Below, in pieces: positions 1-10,100 of a DNA stretch of 64,000 nucleotides. Numbering within the stretch: position 1 is the stretch's first letter; the number at the start of each line of letters is the position of its first letter. The notes below the pieces were generated by a model, which worked only from the letters and a program-made list of their open reading frames with translations, did not search any database and was not told the DNA's origin. The DNA comes from Acetobacter sacchari (GTDB lineage: Bacteria > Pseudomonadota > Alphaproteobacteria > Acetobacterales > Acetobacteraceae). The position numbers and the translations under genes are program-made. Where the stretch lies: NCBI RefSeq assembly GCF_017377715.1, contig NZ_JAFVMF010000010.1:113938-177937 (forward strand). The letters are read 5' to 3'.

Positions 1-375
1 AGATTCGCACGATCAAAGGAACACTCCGCCAAACAGAAATGACCTAACAGATTGAAAAGGTGTCGATTTTCAGTCGCACGAATTAGGGACACCGACACCC
101 ATTTTATACAAAATAACTATATATCAATAACTTATGAAAGATTCATCGCTCGCATGACGTTTTCGCATTCCGCCCCTTGCATCATCCGCGGGCTATTCGC
201 GTCGTCAGCGAGGGAGGCGTTGCGATAAAAACTACTAACCAATTGATTTTGCTTGGATTTTTTTACGTCGCTGCCGCAAACTGACGGCAGCCCGCGGGCA
301 TCCTGTGTCGAAAAGGAAGCCGAAGGCTTGATGCTCTGCACCTGGCAGGAGCCTGGTCGGCCGTATCATACCGTC
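1..375. other. No gene recognised
   Basis: No open frame here has a convincing start, ribosome site or protein-like composition. The only sizeable frames are opposite-strand shadows of each other. The stretch lies downstream of the minus-strand gene ending at 376 and may hold its terminator, but I see no clear hairpin followed by a T-run. Confidence 0.5.
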
Positions 376-804
376 TCATCTGCCAGGTCCTGGGCACAAT
401 TCCCGACTTCTGAAAGCGTCAGCAACGTAGCGACGTTGTCCTTTGCTGTCAGTTACGGCGTGAAGCCGTTCAAGTCGGCTAGATAAATAGTGGGTATCTT
501 TTAAACCTTTGTCGATGAAACAAACTACGATTTTATTATTATCTTTTTGAATTAATCTTATGGCATATGACCACCCCCCATCTGCAGCGACATAAGTAGC
601 AGACTGCTTAGATGAGTCTTGAATGCTCCAACCAAGATCTTTCAAGGTTGTCCCCGAAGGAAGGTGCTTTGGTCCCAAAGAACTTGCAAAACTCGACAAG
701 TCAATTTCGGAAAACAACTTTGCGATGTCGCTGCTGTTGTCATTAGCACGAGCGACGCTCGACAAGACAAGTGAAAGAGCTAAAGCCGACAGTGCCACCC
801 TCAT
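376..804 (-). CDS. Secreted protein, candidate immunity partner of the lysozyme-like fragment
   Basis: A 142-residue protein with a clear N-terminal signal peptide (basic start, then a hydrophobic ALSALALSLVLSSVA stretch cut near ARAND), so probably periplasmic. I do not recognise the mature domain. Its ATG overlaps the stop of the upstream gene by four bases (ATGA), so the two are translationally coupled. The upstream gene encodes the C-terminal part of a pesticin-type lysozyme. A periplasmic protein coupled directly behind a peptidoglycan-hydrolase effector is the usual layout of an effector and its immunity protein, and that is the basis of the suggestion. The signal peptide and coupling are seen; the function is inferred. 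Confidence 0.6.
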   Translation of the reverse strand: MRVALSALALSLVLSSVARANDNSSDIAKLFSEIDLSSFASSLGPKHLPSGTTLKDLGWSIQDSSKQSATYVAADGGWSYAIRLIQKDNNKIVVCFIDKGLKDTHYLSSRLERLHAVTDSKGQRRYVADAFRSRELCPGPGR

Positions 805-1235
805 TTTAGGAACCCATAATTGATATCGTTTTGAATCGCATCTGCTTCAGCATTCCGACGTGTAGGAAAATCGTCATCAAAGTTACGGAGTTCATTAATC
901 GCCTGAGACCAGTTTCCCGAAGTTACATCACCCCAGAATCGTGGTGTTGCGGTAGATAAATCCCCGTAATGATAATGCAAATCGTCAATAACTGTCTTCA
1001 TCTCCAATGGAAGCTCGTTGAAACGTTTCCCCACGCTCACCTCAGTCGGAAGCAGGCTCATCAGCAACTGGATCACCTTCGGACGCTTCGCTATCGCATC
1101 GCCCATCACGAGCCCATCTTCACCCGGCACCTTACCCCCGATCATGACTCCATTCTGCGCGTGGCCGGTTGGGTCTGCCCTCTCACCCGCGATTGGATAG
1201 CTTGCCACAGTCGTGTCCCCGATCTGTTGGGGCAA
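801..1235 (-). pseudogene. Truncated pesticin/T4-lysozyme-type muramidase
   Basis: The last ~110 residues resemble the C-terminal half of pesticin-like lysozyme domains: an NGVMIGGK strand segment, then FNELPLEMKTVIDDLHYHYG, FWGDVTSGNWSQAINELRNF and RRNAEAD, a pattern typical of that fold. Such domains cut peptidoglycan and are found in bacteriocins and secreted antibacterial effectors. The N-terminal part that would carry the catalytic Glu is absent, and the first ~25 residues (MPQQIGDTTVASYP...) look unrelated. The upstream DNA shows no reading frame that would restore it. I read this as the 3' remnant of an effector gene with its immunity gene kept downstream. Fold assignment by eye is moderately sure; inactivity is inferred. 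Confidence 0.5.
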
Positions 1236-1832
1236 CCGCTATCGACCGCGCTCCATTTTTCACGGCCGCGTTGACCACACACTGTGGCGTGCCCCCCTCC
1301 TTCCACGACCATGCTCCTGCGAGCAATCGAACAGGCCTGCGGCTTCCGCCGATGCCATGAGACGATAGACGATTTGCTGTCCTCCGATCTGACATCGACC
1401 CAGAGCTCACGGTGCCGGGCCATGAGCGCGCCCGCTCGAATCTCCGTCATCACACTCCGTCAATAGTCCCAAACCGTTCGGCAACCGGTGCCTCGATTTG
1501 CGGCCTGCCGGGCGTTTGCGAGCTCTCCCTCGCGCTCTTTTCCCCCGCAGGTAAACGCCGCACGAAGTCTCTCAAATAGACGCGGCAATCATCGCCGCCC
1601 TGCATTCAAGACGTCGGCTGACACCAGCCTCCGCGCAGACAGACCTCTCGCATCAGCACCTCCCCGAAATTGTGCAGTACCTTGTCTGAGGCCTTTCAAT
1701 GCATCTCCTTCGCAGCCTGTTGGATTGATGACGACGATTCTACTTCAACGCCAAGGTTCATCCATCTCAGCCGAAACGCAGCTCTTCGTGAAAATCGGAT
1801 AAGGAAGCGTCGGCTGGCCGCCAACTGCCAGC
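1236..1832. other. No gene recognised
   Basis: Frames exist on both strands but none has a plausible ribosome site or a recognisable motif. This is where the missing 5' part of the lysozyme-like gene should be, so the stretch is probably scrambled DNA next to the replication origin. Confidence 0.4.
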
Positions 1833-2290
1833 GGTCGCTTAAGTCCAGTTTTCAACTAGGACCCTAGGCACTTTAACTCGCTGACGTCGCCGGATACCAA
1901 TCCTGGCGCCAGACGGGGAGCAGTTCTTACTCGATCTCAACGGTAACGCGTAAACTTTGGGGGCACGTTTTAAGCCGCCGCTTGAGGCCCTTGAAGGGTC
2001 ACACCCGAATCGGTAGCACTTTTTGGACTTTAGCGACCAGTTACCGATTCGGTACCAGACTTTGGACTTTGGGGGCACTATTTTTCAACTGGACTTTAGC
2101 GGCGCCACACAGGACTTTAGCGTTAATCCACTGGATTTTAGGGGCCCGAAATGGACTCTAGCGGCGACAGCTTTGGACTCTAGCGTCTAGAACGCGAAGA
2201 AAGCCGATTCGCCCACAGGACTTTAGAGGAACAACCTAATATAGATTTACTAATATTATTTCTAATAGCCAAAGGTCGCTAAAGTCCAAA
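1833..2290. repeat. Iteron field, candidate replication origin (oriV)
   Basis: At least eight copies of a motif with core TTTGGACTTTAGCG are visible. In plus orientation they lie at about 2023, 2061, 2091, 2112, 2132 (degenerate), 2152, 2171 and 2218. Inverted copies (GGTCGCTAAAGTCCAAA) lie at 2274-2290 and, slightly altered, at 1833-1851. A second motif, CTTTGGGGGCAC, occurs at about 1955 and 2067. The last inverted copy is 37 bp before the repA start. Spaced direct repeats beside a RepA_C-type gene are the standard arrangement of iteron plasmids: the initiator binds them to open the origin and limit copy number. An AT-rich stretch at 2238-2270 could be the melting region. Confidence 0.8.
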
Positions 2291-2326
2291 TCGACAAACC
2301 CTCCAAAAGCCGCGATAAAGACTTTC

Positions 2327-3256
2327 ATGGGTGAGATACATCGAGTCATCGAGTCCAATGGGGCTCAAGGCGCTCTGTCATTTGATTTCGACCGCAAAGT
2401 GGTGGAAGTCGCAGCAGGGTATATGGCTAATGAGGACGCCAGCATAGGCTTTCTCTACAGCGGGTTCACCCATGTCGGGCTCCCTCACCGACGCTTGGAT
2501 GACGACGCAGCTTGGCAAGTAGAAACAGATCGAGCCATGATGGTTGTCGAGCCAGGACGCAGAGGTATCCCCGGAGGACAACCAATATTCGTGGGCGTTC
2601 CTTACGGATCAAAGGCACGCCTCATTATGCTTTATCTGCAAACTGCGGCAATAAAAACCAGTTCCCGTGAAGTCGAGCTGGGAAAAAATCTACATCAATG
2701 GCTTAAGAAAATGGGACTTTCTGTCGGCGGAAAGACAGTTCACGATGTCCGAGAACAAGCCGAACGTATTTCCAGATGTCGAATCAATTTCGAATTCCGG
2801 TCTAGCGGCGCTACAGGGCTTATAAACCAAAATATTGTCGATAATGCTATGTTTATAGATGACGATAATTCGGGTCGGACACAATTTCTTGAAAAAGTCA
2901 TGCTATCAGAAGTTTTCTACTCACAACTTCTGAAGCATCCCGTTCCAATTGAGGAAGCAGCTATAAGAGCCCTGAACGGCCACTCTCAGGCACTGGATAT
3001 TTATTGCTGGCTCTCTTACAGACTCCACGTGTTAAAAGCCCCCACCCCAATTTCTTGGGTCGCCCTAAAGGCGCAATTTGGCACAGGGGTCGCTCAAATG
3101 AAGCACTTCAAAGCCAAATTTGTAGACAACCTGAAATTGGCTCTAGCGGTTTATCCTGCCGCCGCTGTGGATTTGACACCAGCAGGGATGATTCTTCATC
3201 CTTCTAGGGCGCCAATTTCCCCTAAAATCATACAGTTCCCAAGCTTGGGTCGCTAA
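2327..3256 (+). CDS. repA: Plasmid replication initiator, RepA_C type
   Basis: A 309-residue protein that fits the RepA_C family of initiators common on alphaproteobacterial plasmids. Features in the family pattern are GVPYGSKARLIMLYLQTAA near residue 100, a short helical block LGKNLHQWLKKMGLS near 130, SEVFYSQLLKHPVPI near 200 and LDIYCWLSYRL near 230, which form the winged-helix DNA-binding part. Such proteins bind iterons and recruit host replication proteins. The iteron field ends 37 bp upstream and further iteron copies sit just after the stop, so the protein probably also represses its own gene. The ATG is the first in frame after the last upstream iteron. Length is normal for the family. 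Confidence 0.85.
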   Translation: MGEIHRVIESNGAQGALSFDFDRKVVEVAAGYMANEDASIGFLYSGFTHVGLPHRRLDDDAAWQVETDRAMMVVEPGRRGIPGGQPIFVGVPYGSKARLIMLYLQTAAIKTSSREVELGKNLHQWLKKMGLSVGGKTVHDVREQAERISRCRINFEFRSSGATGLINQNIVDNAMFIDDDNSGRTQFLEKVMLSEVFYSQLLKHPVPIEEAAIRALNGHSQALDIYCWLSYRLHVLKAPTPISWVALKAQFGTGVAQMKHFKAKFVDNLKLALAVYPAAAVDLTPAGMILHPSRAPISPKIIQFPSLGR

Positions 3257-3264
3257 AGTCCAAA
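3248..3264 (-). repeat. Outlying iteron, first copy after repA
   Basis: GGTCGCTAAAGTCCAAA overlaps the last codons of repA and is identical to the copy just before the gene. A third identical copy lies at 3541-3557. Copies flanking the initiator gene could serve in autoregulation or in pairing (handcuffing) of origins. Confidence 0.7.
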
Positions 3265-3540
3265 CTAGCCGTTACTTAGCCATTGCGGGCCAGAGAGATG
3301 TGTCGCGGGTAAATTCGCGAGGCAGAAAGAGTCCCGGCCCCGCAGTAGGTAATCGCGATCTTCGAGCCGCTCGCCAAATTCGATGCAACACGGCTAAACC
3401 CACGCAGAGTCGTTCTACTTTGATGCTTTGGTCATAACGCCAGCATCGCTATGGCTCCAATTGTCGGCCTTATGCCGATGTGAGCAATCAGGGTCACGAA
3501 AACGCTTAGACTCATATGTCCAGCGAAGTCGTCCGCTGAA

Positions 3541-3557
3541 GGTCGCTAAAGTCCAAA
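3541..3557 (-). repeat. Outlying iteron, second copy after repA
   Basis: The same 17-bp sequence as at 2274 and 3248, about 285 bp beyond the repA stop. The DNA between 3265 and 3773 holds no gene I can support. Confidence 0.7.
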
Positions 3558-3773
3558 GTGCCTGAAGCCAAAAAATACACCCTCCCCTACCGTCTTCTCC
3601 CATAGAAGCCCTGGCCAGGACCAAGAGGCAGAACGTAAGCGCTGCCTACACTCATCATACCACCCTCTCTATATCAACCACTGTGGGGACTAGACTGTTC
3701 CCTCTGAGCAATGAGACTACATTCATCTGGTTAAGCGGTACGAACGATATACTCGATGGCATCGAAGACAGCG

Positions 3774-4230
3774 TTAGACCACAAGTTTGCGCTCACGACC
3801 TGCGAGTGGCCCTATGTACGGCACTCGTAGCCGACTCATGATGATGGCGGAGAGGCAAGTGGCGATAAAGAAGGCGGTCGGGTGTCTGCCGTAACGTGCG
3901 TCGGTCCGCAGCCGATCCAAGAACCTGCCAACATAGTTTCGATACGACTGCGGCACCGGTATTTACGTTTGGATTAACAGACCGGCGTCGTGCAGGATCT
4001 TCGGCCCAGAATGAACGGGCAAATCCCTTCCTCCACCAGCCTGTGCCTGAACTGGTCGGCGTCATAATCGCGACGACTAGGAGCAACTCTGCCACATGAA
4101 GACAATCTAGATGGTGCACAGCACACGTACATGCGGTGATCTGACAAGCCGCCATGACGATGCTGGGCGGTCGGCCATTATCGTCTGTCGCTGCATGCGG
4201 TTTAGTGTGCATGCTACCTTCGCGCACCAG
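3774..4230 (-). pseudogene. Degraded IS5-family transposase
   Basis: Read on the minus strand, two different frames carry pieces of an IS5-type transposase. One has HAATDDNGRPPSIVMAACQ, resembling the start of the catalytic half. The other has YRNYVGRFLDRLRTDARYG followed by FFIATCLSAIIMSR, resembling the C-terminal arginine-rich helix and tail. Frameshifts separate them and the N-terminus is missing, so it is dead. No inverted repeats could be placed. Confidence 0.55.
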
Positions 4231-5040
4231 AACAGGCGGCCTAAATTCGCATTCTCAACTGTAGGCAAAACTCCAAGCGCTGTGGCTTCAGATACGTCGC
4301 ATTGATCATGACAGTCTGGTGATCCGACCTTTTAATCGCGAGGCAGTCCATCATGATCACAAAAATCCCCACGACGCTTCAACGCTTCCAACGATTGTAA
4401 AATTCCTTGTGCTGCCAATACTTCTGTGAGGTATCCAGCCAACGTAAACAGGTACAGTTCATGAAGATGAGCCGCCTCAGCACGCACAGATCATCGACAC
4501 GACGCCAGCGCACGAAGCTACGACCGCCTTTGGCATTGAAGCAGTTTTAATGTCTGGCTCCCCACAAAGCTTACGCGCGTTGCACCTCTCCATCCGGCGC
4601 CCCGACCGGACCAGAAGCCGAAGAAGGATGGGAAGTTTTGATTCAAAGCAGTCGCGGGGCATTAGTCATGAATAGATGGAACTTCAAAGACTAACGATAG
4701 ACCAGGATCGATAGCTATATATCAAGGCATACTTTGGACACTTCTCGTTTGACACCGCGAGCCACCCTTAAAGAGGCTAGCTCACCGTTGCCAATATAGC
4801 TGCGCCAAGAGTTACAGTGATCAGCCACACGTCCAATACTTTTGCGGTAAAATCAAAATTTCCCAAAATTCGCCTTGCGGTGCGAGAAGACTCGCCACGT
4901 CCAAATGGATTCTGGTAACTCGCATCCCGCAGATTTTTCTACGGAGATTGCAGAAAGCTTAAAACCTAATCCGACACGCTGTGCATTTGGTCGCGCGCCA
5001 AATGCACACAAGTCAATCACGTTTTACGTACAAGCACCCA
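4231..5040. other. No gene recognised
   Basis: Small frames only, with no ribosome sites or motifs. The stretch separates the dead insertion sequence from the partition locus. It could contain a partition site, but no clear repeat array is visible. Confidence 0.4.
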
Positions 5041-5739
5041 TCAATCAGCATTCAAGATTGCAGAGATTTCTCTCTCACGTTTCCTGATCGCAAGTAACTC
5101 GATGAGCATGCGCCGACGAGTCGCTTTTAGGCGGCGTGCCTCAGCCATCAGACCCGAAAAATCTACGCCCGTAGTTGATTTATCTACGGACTTACGAAAC
5201 GCAATAATAGCTGAGCGGGATGCGTTTGGTGCCACAAGACCACGCTTACGGGCCGTGTCGAGCTGGTCTGGCTCAAGCAAGCTGAGTTGATACGCCGCGC
5301 TATACGATCCAGGCAAAGAACTTTCATCTAACCTGCCTGTATCGACAGCTGCCGCCACGCGCCGAAACTGAGACGCTACCGGCTCGGAAAAAGGGAAAAG
5401 TTTATCGAAACCCGCTTTGAGTGATAATTTCTCCTCCCGTGAAATCAACCGTGCATCCAAAGAGTTTAGGGCGCGACCGATTTCTAAAAATGAGCGTGCA
5501 GCCCTTTCCCAAGCTACTTTAACGGCGCGTTGCGCGTCCAATATCGCCTTCACTTTCGAGGCGTCAGCTGCGACGTTCGTCCCAGAAAACACGTCGGATA
5601 TTATATGCAAAACGTCCTCGGGAACTGCGGTCAAAGCATCTAATTCCGTCGGACGTACATCGGACACTGCTAGATCGTCCGCTTCGATGTCATGGAGTTT
5701 GCGAAGCGACACACCCCGCGCACGTGAGGGAGTTTTCAT
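5041..5739 (-). CDS. Partition partner protein (ParB-like position)
   Basis: About 232 residues, starting at the ATG that overlaps the parA stop (ATGA), so translated together with it. Sequence similarity to ordinary ParB proteins is weak: I do not see the N-terminal ParB nuclease-fold motif. The middle (residues ~95-165, with LISREEKLSLKAGFDKLFPF and ASQFRRVAAAVDTG) and the basic C-terminus resemble the accessory centromere-binding proteins that follow ParA on RepA_C-type plasmids. Its job is inferred from position: binding the centromere and perhaps repressing the operon. Confidence 0.6.
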   Translation of the reverse strand: MKTPSRARGVSLRKLHDIEADDLAVSDVRPTELDALTAVPEDVLHIISDVFSGTNVAADASKVKAILDAQRAVKVAWERAARSFLEIGRALNSLDARLISREEKLSLKAGFDKLFPFSEPVASQFRRVAAAVDTGRLDESSLPGSYSAAYQLSLLEPDQLDTARKRGLVAPNASRSAIIAFRKSVDKSTTGVDFSGLMAEARRLKATRRRMLIELLAIRKREREISAILNAD

Positions 5740-6392
5740 CGGCCTAACTCCTGTTGGAGATACAGCCAAAGCGATTCAAAAGTTTCAGCGCTCTTGGGGC
5801 GACTCAGGTCCATCACGCCGAGGCCTTTGCCACTAGCTAGAGGGATCTCTTCAGCCTGAGATATTTCAACCGGACAAACATGCCCAGCAGCGAGGAGCTT
5901 CGCTCGAATTGTCGAAAATGACTTAGCTCGAATATTAGCCCTATTAATTATAAAGGCTGCTTTAGACCCGCTGGCCTTTAGATGCTTCATCCACGGCGTG
6001 ACGCTATCCAGGTCATCTTGCGTCTGCTGGCAAGGGACGAGTATCAGGTCAGCCTTTTCGCAGACTCCCAACATTGCGTTCATGTTCAACTCGATACTGG
6101 GAGGCGTGTCTATAACCACAAACTCCGCCTTCGAAGCATTGACGGTTTTCAATGCGGATCGCCAATCGTCCAGTTCCGCCCTGTGAACTGGAATGTGGAC
6201 TATGTCAGGAATTGCAGCGCTGACTCGCTCTCGTCTTTCAGCCCACGTTGATAGTGTCGCTTGTTTGTCCAAATCCAATCCAAGAACGCTTTTCCCAGCA
6301 CGAGCAGCTAGGACCAGAATGTTTCTTGAGAGGCTCGACTTACCCACGCCACCTTTTGGCGAAGACAGCATAACGATTGATTGCTTACTCAT
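5736..6392 (-). CDS. parA: ParA partition ATPase
   Basis: A 218-residue ParA/MinD-type ATPase. The deviant Walker A motif SPKGGVGKSS is near residue 10, the Walker A-prime LGLDLDKQATLSTW near 40 and the Walker B FVVIDTPPS near 90. It lacks an N-terminal DNA-binding extension, so it is of the short Ib type. Such proteins move plasmid copies apart before division using nucleoid-bound ATP dimers. A longer frame runs upstream, but the ATG at 6392 has a good ribosome site (GAGGTGAT) and begins directly at the conserved part. A 34-bp palindrome about 80 bp upstream is the likely operator. Confidence 0.88.
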   Translation of the reverse strand: MSKQSIVMLSSPKGGVGKSSLSRNILVLAARAGKSVLGLDLDKQATLSTWAERRERVSAAIPDIVHIPVHRAELDDWRSALKTVNASKAEFVVIDTPPSIELNMNAMLGVCEKADLILVPCQQTQDDLDSVTPWMKHLKASGSKAAFIINRANIRAKSFSTIRAKLLAAGHVCPVEISQAEEIPLASGKGLGVMDLSRPKSAETFESLWLYLQQELGR

Positions 6393-6470
6393 ATCACCTC
6401 GCACAAGATCGATTTTTCGATTTCTTGCAGAGCTGAGAGTTTTCCACAAATAGAAATATGGCTCTTGTGG

Positions 6471-6504
6471 TCTTTTACGCCGTAAAATTTTACGGCGTAA
6501 AAGA
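6471..6504. promoter_or_regulatory. 34-bp perfect palindrome upstream of parA
   Basis: The two halves, TCTTTTACGCCGTAAAA and its reverse complement, are perfectly symmetric. Each half is itself nearly symmetric around TTTTACGSCGTAAAA. This is the form of a site bound by two protein dimers. Its position before parA suggests autoregulation by the partition protein, or a centromere. Confidence 0.7.
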
Positions 6505-6911
6505 TTTGAGCGTTTGTTTCTCGCAACCGGTCTGACCTTCAGATTGCCCCGACGACTTTCCGTGCCTAGTTCCCTAATTTTGGCGTGTTCAGATGTCTCG
6601 TGACATCTCATCGGAGCACGAGGGGCCGGGTTGGAACATGCGCCTTCTGCGAATTTCGTCTACGACACTGCGCGTGACGGGACGCTTCACGAGGCGGTCG
6701 ATCGTGGCATTCCCTATCGGGCCTCGATGGATAATCTCCACCTTGTCGGGGCGGTTCTGCAAAAGCGATGGGATCGACCGATCATCGAACGCCGCTGGAA
6801 GCTGCTCGCTGGAGCTTATGGCGAGCAAAGCGGGCCGACATAAGCGCTGCGCCACGCGAAGAAAAAAGCAAAAAAGCAAAGGCGACAAGAGGGCAAAGGC
6901 GACACTCCGCA
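6505..6911. other. Possible gene fragment between parA and the anti-restriction block
   Basis: No complete gene. One plus-strand frame, about 6631-6843, reads like coding sequence (VDRGIPYRASMDNLHLVG and KRWDRPIIERRWKLL) but has no recognisable start signal or family, and may be a gene remnant. Confidence 0.3.
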
Positions 6912-7038
6912 CCAGAACGTCGCGTCAGCCGCAAAGGGTTGGTGCTCCCACGTCCTCGCCCGCTGCGCGGCCTGCGGGTTGGTCCGCTCCCGGCGCGATG
7001 CGCCGCCTTTGCCCCTGACACGCCATCCCGGTTGCGGA
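6912..7038 (+). repeat. Structured intergenic repeat, copy 1
   Basis: First of six related elements (others at 12302, 14174, 16517, 17588 and 18310). It starts with CCAGAACG and has the core GGTGCTCCCA, CTCGCCCGCTGCGCGGCCTG and GGTCCGCTCCCGGCGC. The core is enclosed by a stem whose strands here are GCAAAGG and CCTTTGC. It lies about 140 bp before the methylase-helicase start. Confidence 0.75.
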
Positions 7039-7177
7039 GAAAGGGTCAAGGAAGAAAAACAGGCGAAGAGCCGAAAGAGCCACGCCTCCTGATCTGACGA
7101 TCTCACCACATCACACACAGCGCCACCCGGCCTGCGAAAGCAGCGCCGGGCGCACGCGCTTGTCCGGAGACAACGCA

Positions 7178-10100
7178 ATGTCCGCTCTTGGATCTCAGTT
7201 GAGCCTGTTCGGCAGCTCCGCCCTCGCAGGAGGCATGGGCGACCTGTTCTGGGACGATCTCGACGTCGAAGCCCCCGTTCTCGCGACTGCGCCGGCGACA
7301 CCCCGGCAAATCGTCATTCCACGCGTCGATTTCCGTCTGTCCGGCGCACGCGCACTCGCAAAGACCTGGAAGGAGCGGGCGCAGGACAACGTCGCTGCTA
7401 TCCGGCTTCTCGCAACGCTCGACAGCGAGGAGCGGAACGCCGCGCCCGACGAGCAGACCGCTCTGAGCCTGTTCACGGCCTTCGGCGCGGGCGAGCTGGC
7501 CGACACTATGTTTCCAACGGCCGGGGAGGGGTTTCGTCCCGGCTGGAAGGATGTCGGGGAAGCCCTGCACGCGGCGACCACTGACGCCGAGCGGGCCTCG
7601 CTGGCTCGCGCGACGCAATACGCCCATTACACCCCGGCGGTCGTGATCAGCGCGCTTTGGAACAAGGCCCTCGCATGGGGCTTCAAAGGCGGGTCCGTGC
7701 TGGAGCCCGGTTGCGGCACAGGCCTGTTCATTGCCGCCCGCCCGGAAAAGCTGGAAGGCGACATCGCCTTCACAGGAATCGAGTTCGACGCGATCTCCGC
7801 GCGCATCGCGCAGCGCCTTTATCCCAACCAGTGGATCCGCCACGAGGATTTCACCAAAGCCAGGCTCGCGTCCGGCTACGATCTCGCCATCGGCAATCCG
7901 CCGTTCTCGAACAGAACCGTCCACAGCGCCGAACGCCGCGATCTGTGGGGCTTCAGCCTGCATGACTGGTTCATCGCCCGCTCGATCGACGCCCTGCGTC
8001 CGGGCGGCGTCGCCCTGTTCGTCACGTCCCGCTACACGATGGACAAGAGCGACCCGTCAGCGCGCCGCCACATCGCGGAATCGGCGGATTTTCTCGGCGG
8101 CGTGCGCCTGCCAGCGGGCACGATGCGCGCCGAGGCCGGGACCGACGTCGTCATCGACGTCCTCGCGTTCCGCAAGCGCGAGATCGGCGACCTCCCCGGC
8201 GACGACGGCTGGCTCGCGCTCACAGACATTCCCGACACCGATCAGGGCGAGGGGCCGCTGCGCATCAACAGCTACTTCGCAGCGAACTCCGCGCAAGTTC
8301 TGGGCGCCCACGACTGGACCACGACGCAGTTCGGGCCGGATTACACCTGTTCGGCGATCGCTGGCGCTGATCTCGAAACCGATCTGCCGGCGGCGCTCGC
8401 GAGAATTGCGCCGGACGTTCGTATGCCCGCGCCTGCCGACCAGCGCATCACCCGCCCCGTGACGGACGGGCTGCGCGTCGGCACGGCGGCGAGCGGCGCA
8501 GACCTCAAGGAGGGCAGCTACTTCTCCGTGAAGGGCGTGCTGCACCAGATCATCGACGGCGCTGGCGTTGTGGTCGCCATTCGCAAGGGCGACCAGAAGG
8601 ACGGGCTTTACCAGAAACACGCGCGCATCGTGCAGGGACTGATCCCCATCCGCGACGCCGCCCGCTCGATCCTGCGCGCGCAGTTGGAGAACCTGCCTTA
8701 CGGCAAGCTGCAGGCGGATCTGAGGCGGGCCTATCACCTGTTCCGGCGCGAGTTCGGGCCGATCAACCACACCCTCACCACCACACGCGTCAACCCGGCG
8801 ACGGGAGAGGAGACCGAGAGCCAGCGTCGCCCGAACCTCCAGCCGTTCTACGATGATCCCGACGTGTGGCTGGTGTCCTCGATCGAGGATTACGACGAGG
8901 AGCGCGACCTCGGCCATCCCGGTCCGATCTTCTCGGAGCGCGTGGTTCATGCGCCGAGCGAGCCCGAGATCCATTCGGCGCACGACGCTCTCGCCGTATG
9001 TCTGCATGAGACGGGCGGCGTGCGCATCCCGTTCATCGCGGAGCTGATGGGCCGCAGCGAGGCCGACGTGATCGCCGAGCTGGGCGACAGCATCTTTCTC
9101 GACCCGGAGCGGGCAGGGGAGGGAAGCGACGTCTGGATCCCGGCCGACGAGGCGCTCTCCGGCGCGGTGCGCACGAAACTCGCGGCGACGCGAGCTGCGG
9201 CGCTCGGCGATCCACGCTTCGAGCGCTGTGTGCGTGCGCTTGAGGACGTCCAGCCCACGGATCTGCGGCCGTCGGATGTGACGGCAAGGCTGGGCGCCCC
9301 CTGGATTCCGACGTCCGACGTCATGGCGTTCACCAGCGAGATCATGGGCGTAGAAACCCGGATCCACCACATGCCGGAGATTGGTTGCTGGAGCCTCGAC
9401 AAGACCGCTTTCGCGGGAAAGGCCGAAGCGACGTCGGTCTGGGGCACCCAGCGGCGCCACGCAGGCGAACTGCTTGAGGACGCGCTCACGCAGGCGATCC
9501 CGAAAATCTGGGATACCGACGTCAACGAGAAGGGAAACGAGGTTCGCGTCCTCAACACAAAAGAGACCGAGGCCGCAAAGGAGAAGCTGGCGGCGATCAA
9601 GAGCGCGTTCTCAAACTGGGTGTGGCGTGACGCCGACCGCGCCGACCGCCTGCTCAAACTCTACAACGAGACCTACAACAACCTCGTATCGCGCAAGTTC
9701 GACGGGTCTCATCTTCGCCTGCCCGGCGCCAGCACGGCCATCACGCTGCGCGGCCACCAGAAGCGCGTCGTCTGGCGGATCATCGCCACCGGCAACACCT
9801 ACATGGCGCACGCCGTAGGTTCCGGAAAGACCTTCTCCATGTGCGCCGCCGTCATGGAGCAGAAACGTCTCGGCCTGATCTCCAAGGCGATGATCACCGT
9901 GCCAGGCCACTGTCTTGCGCAGATCTCCCGCGAGTTCCTGATGCTCTATCCCACGGCGCGGATTCTGGTCGCCGACGAGACGAATTTCGTCAAGGCGAAG
10001 CGCCAGCGGTTCCTCGCGCGGGCCGCCACAGGCAACTGGGACGCCATCATCATCACGCACGACGCCTTCAAGTTCATCGCAACGCCAGCCGAGTTCGAGC

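Noticed and set aside
8057..9460. A 467-codon minus-strand frame
   Set aside because: Antisense to the methylase-helicase gene; no start signal and no recognisable protein.
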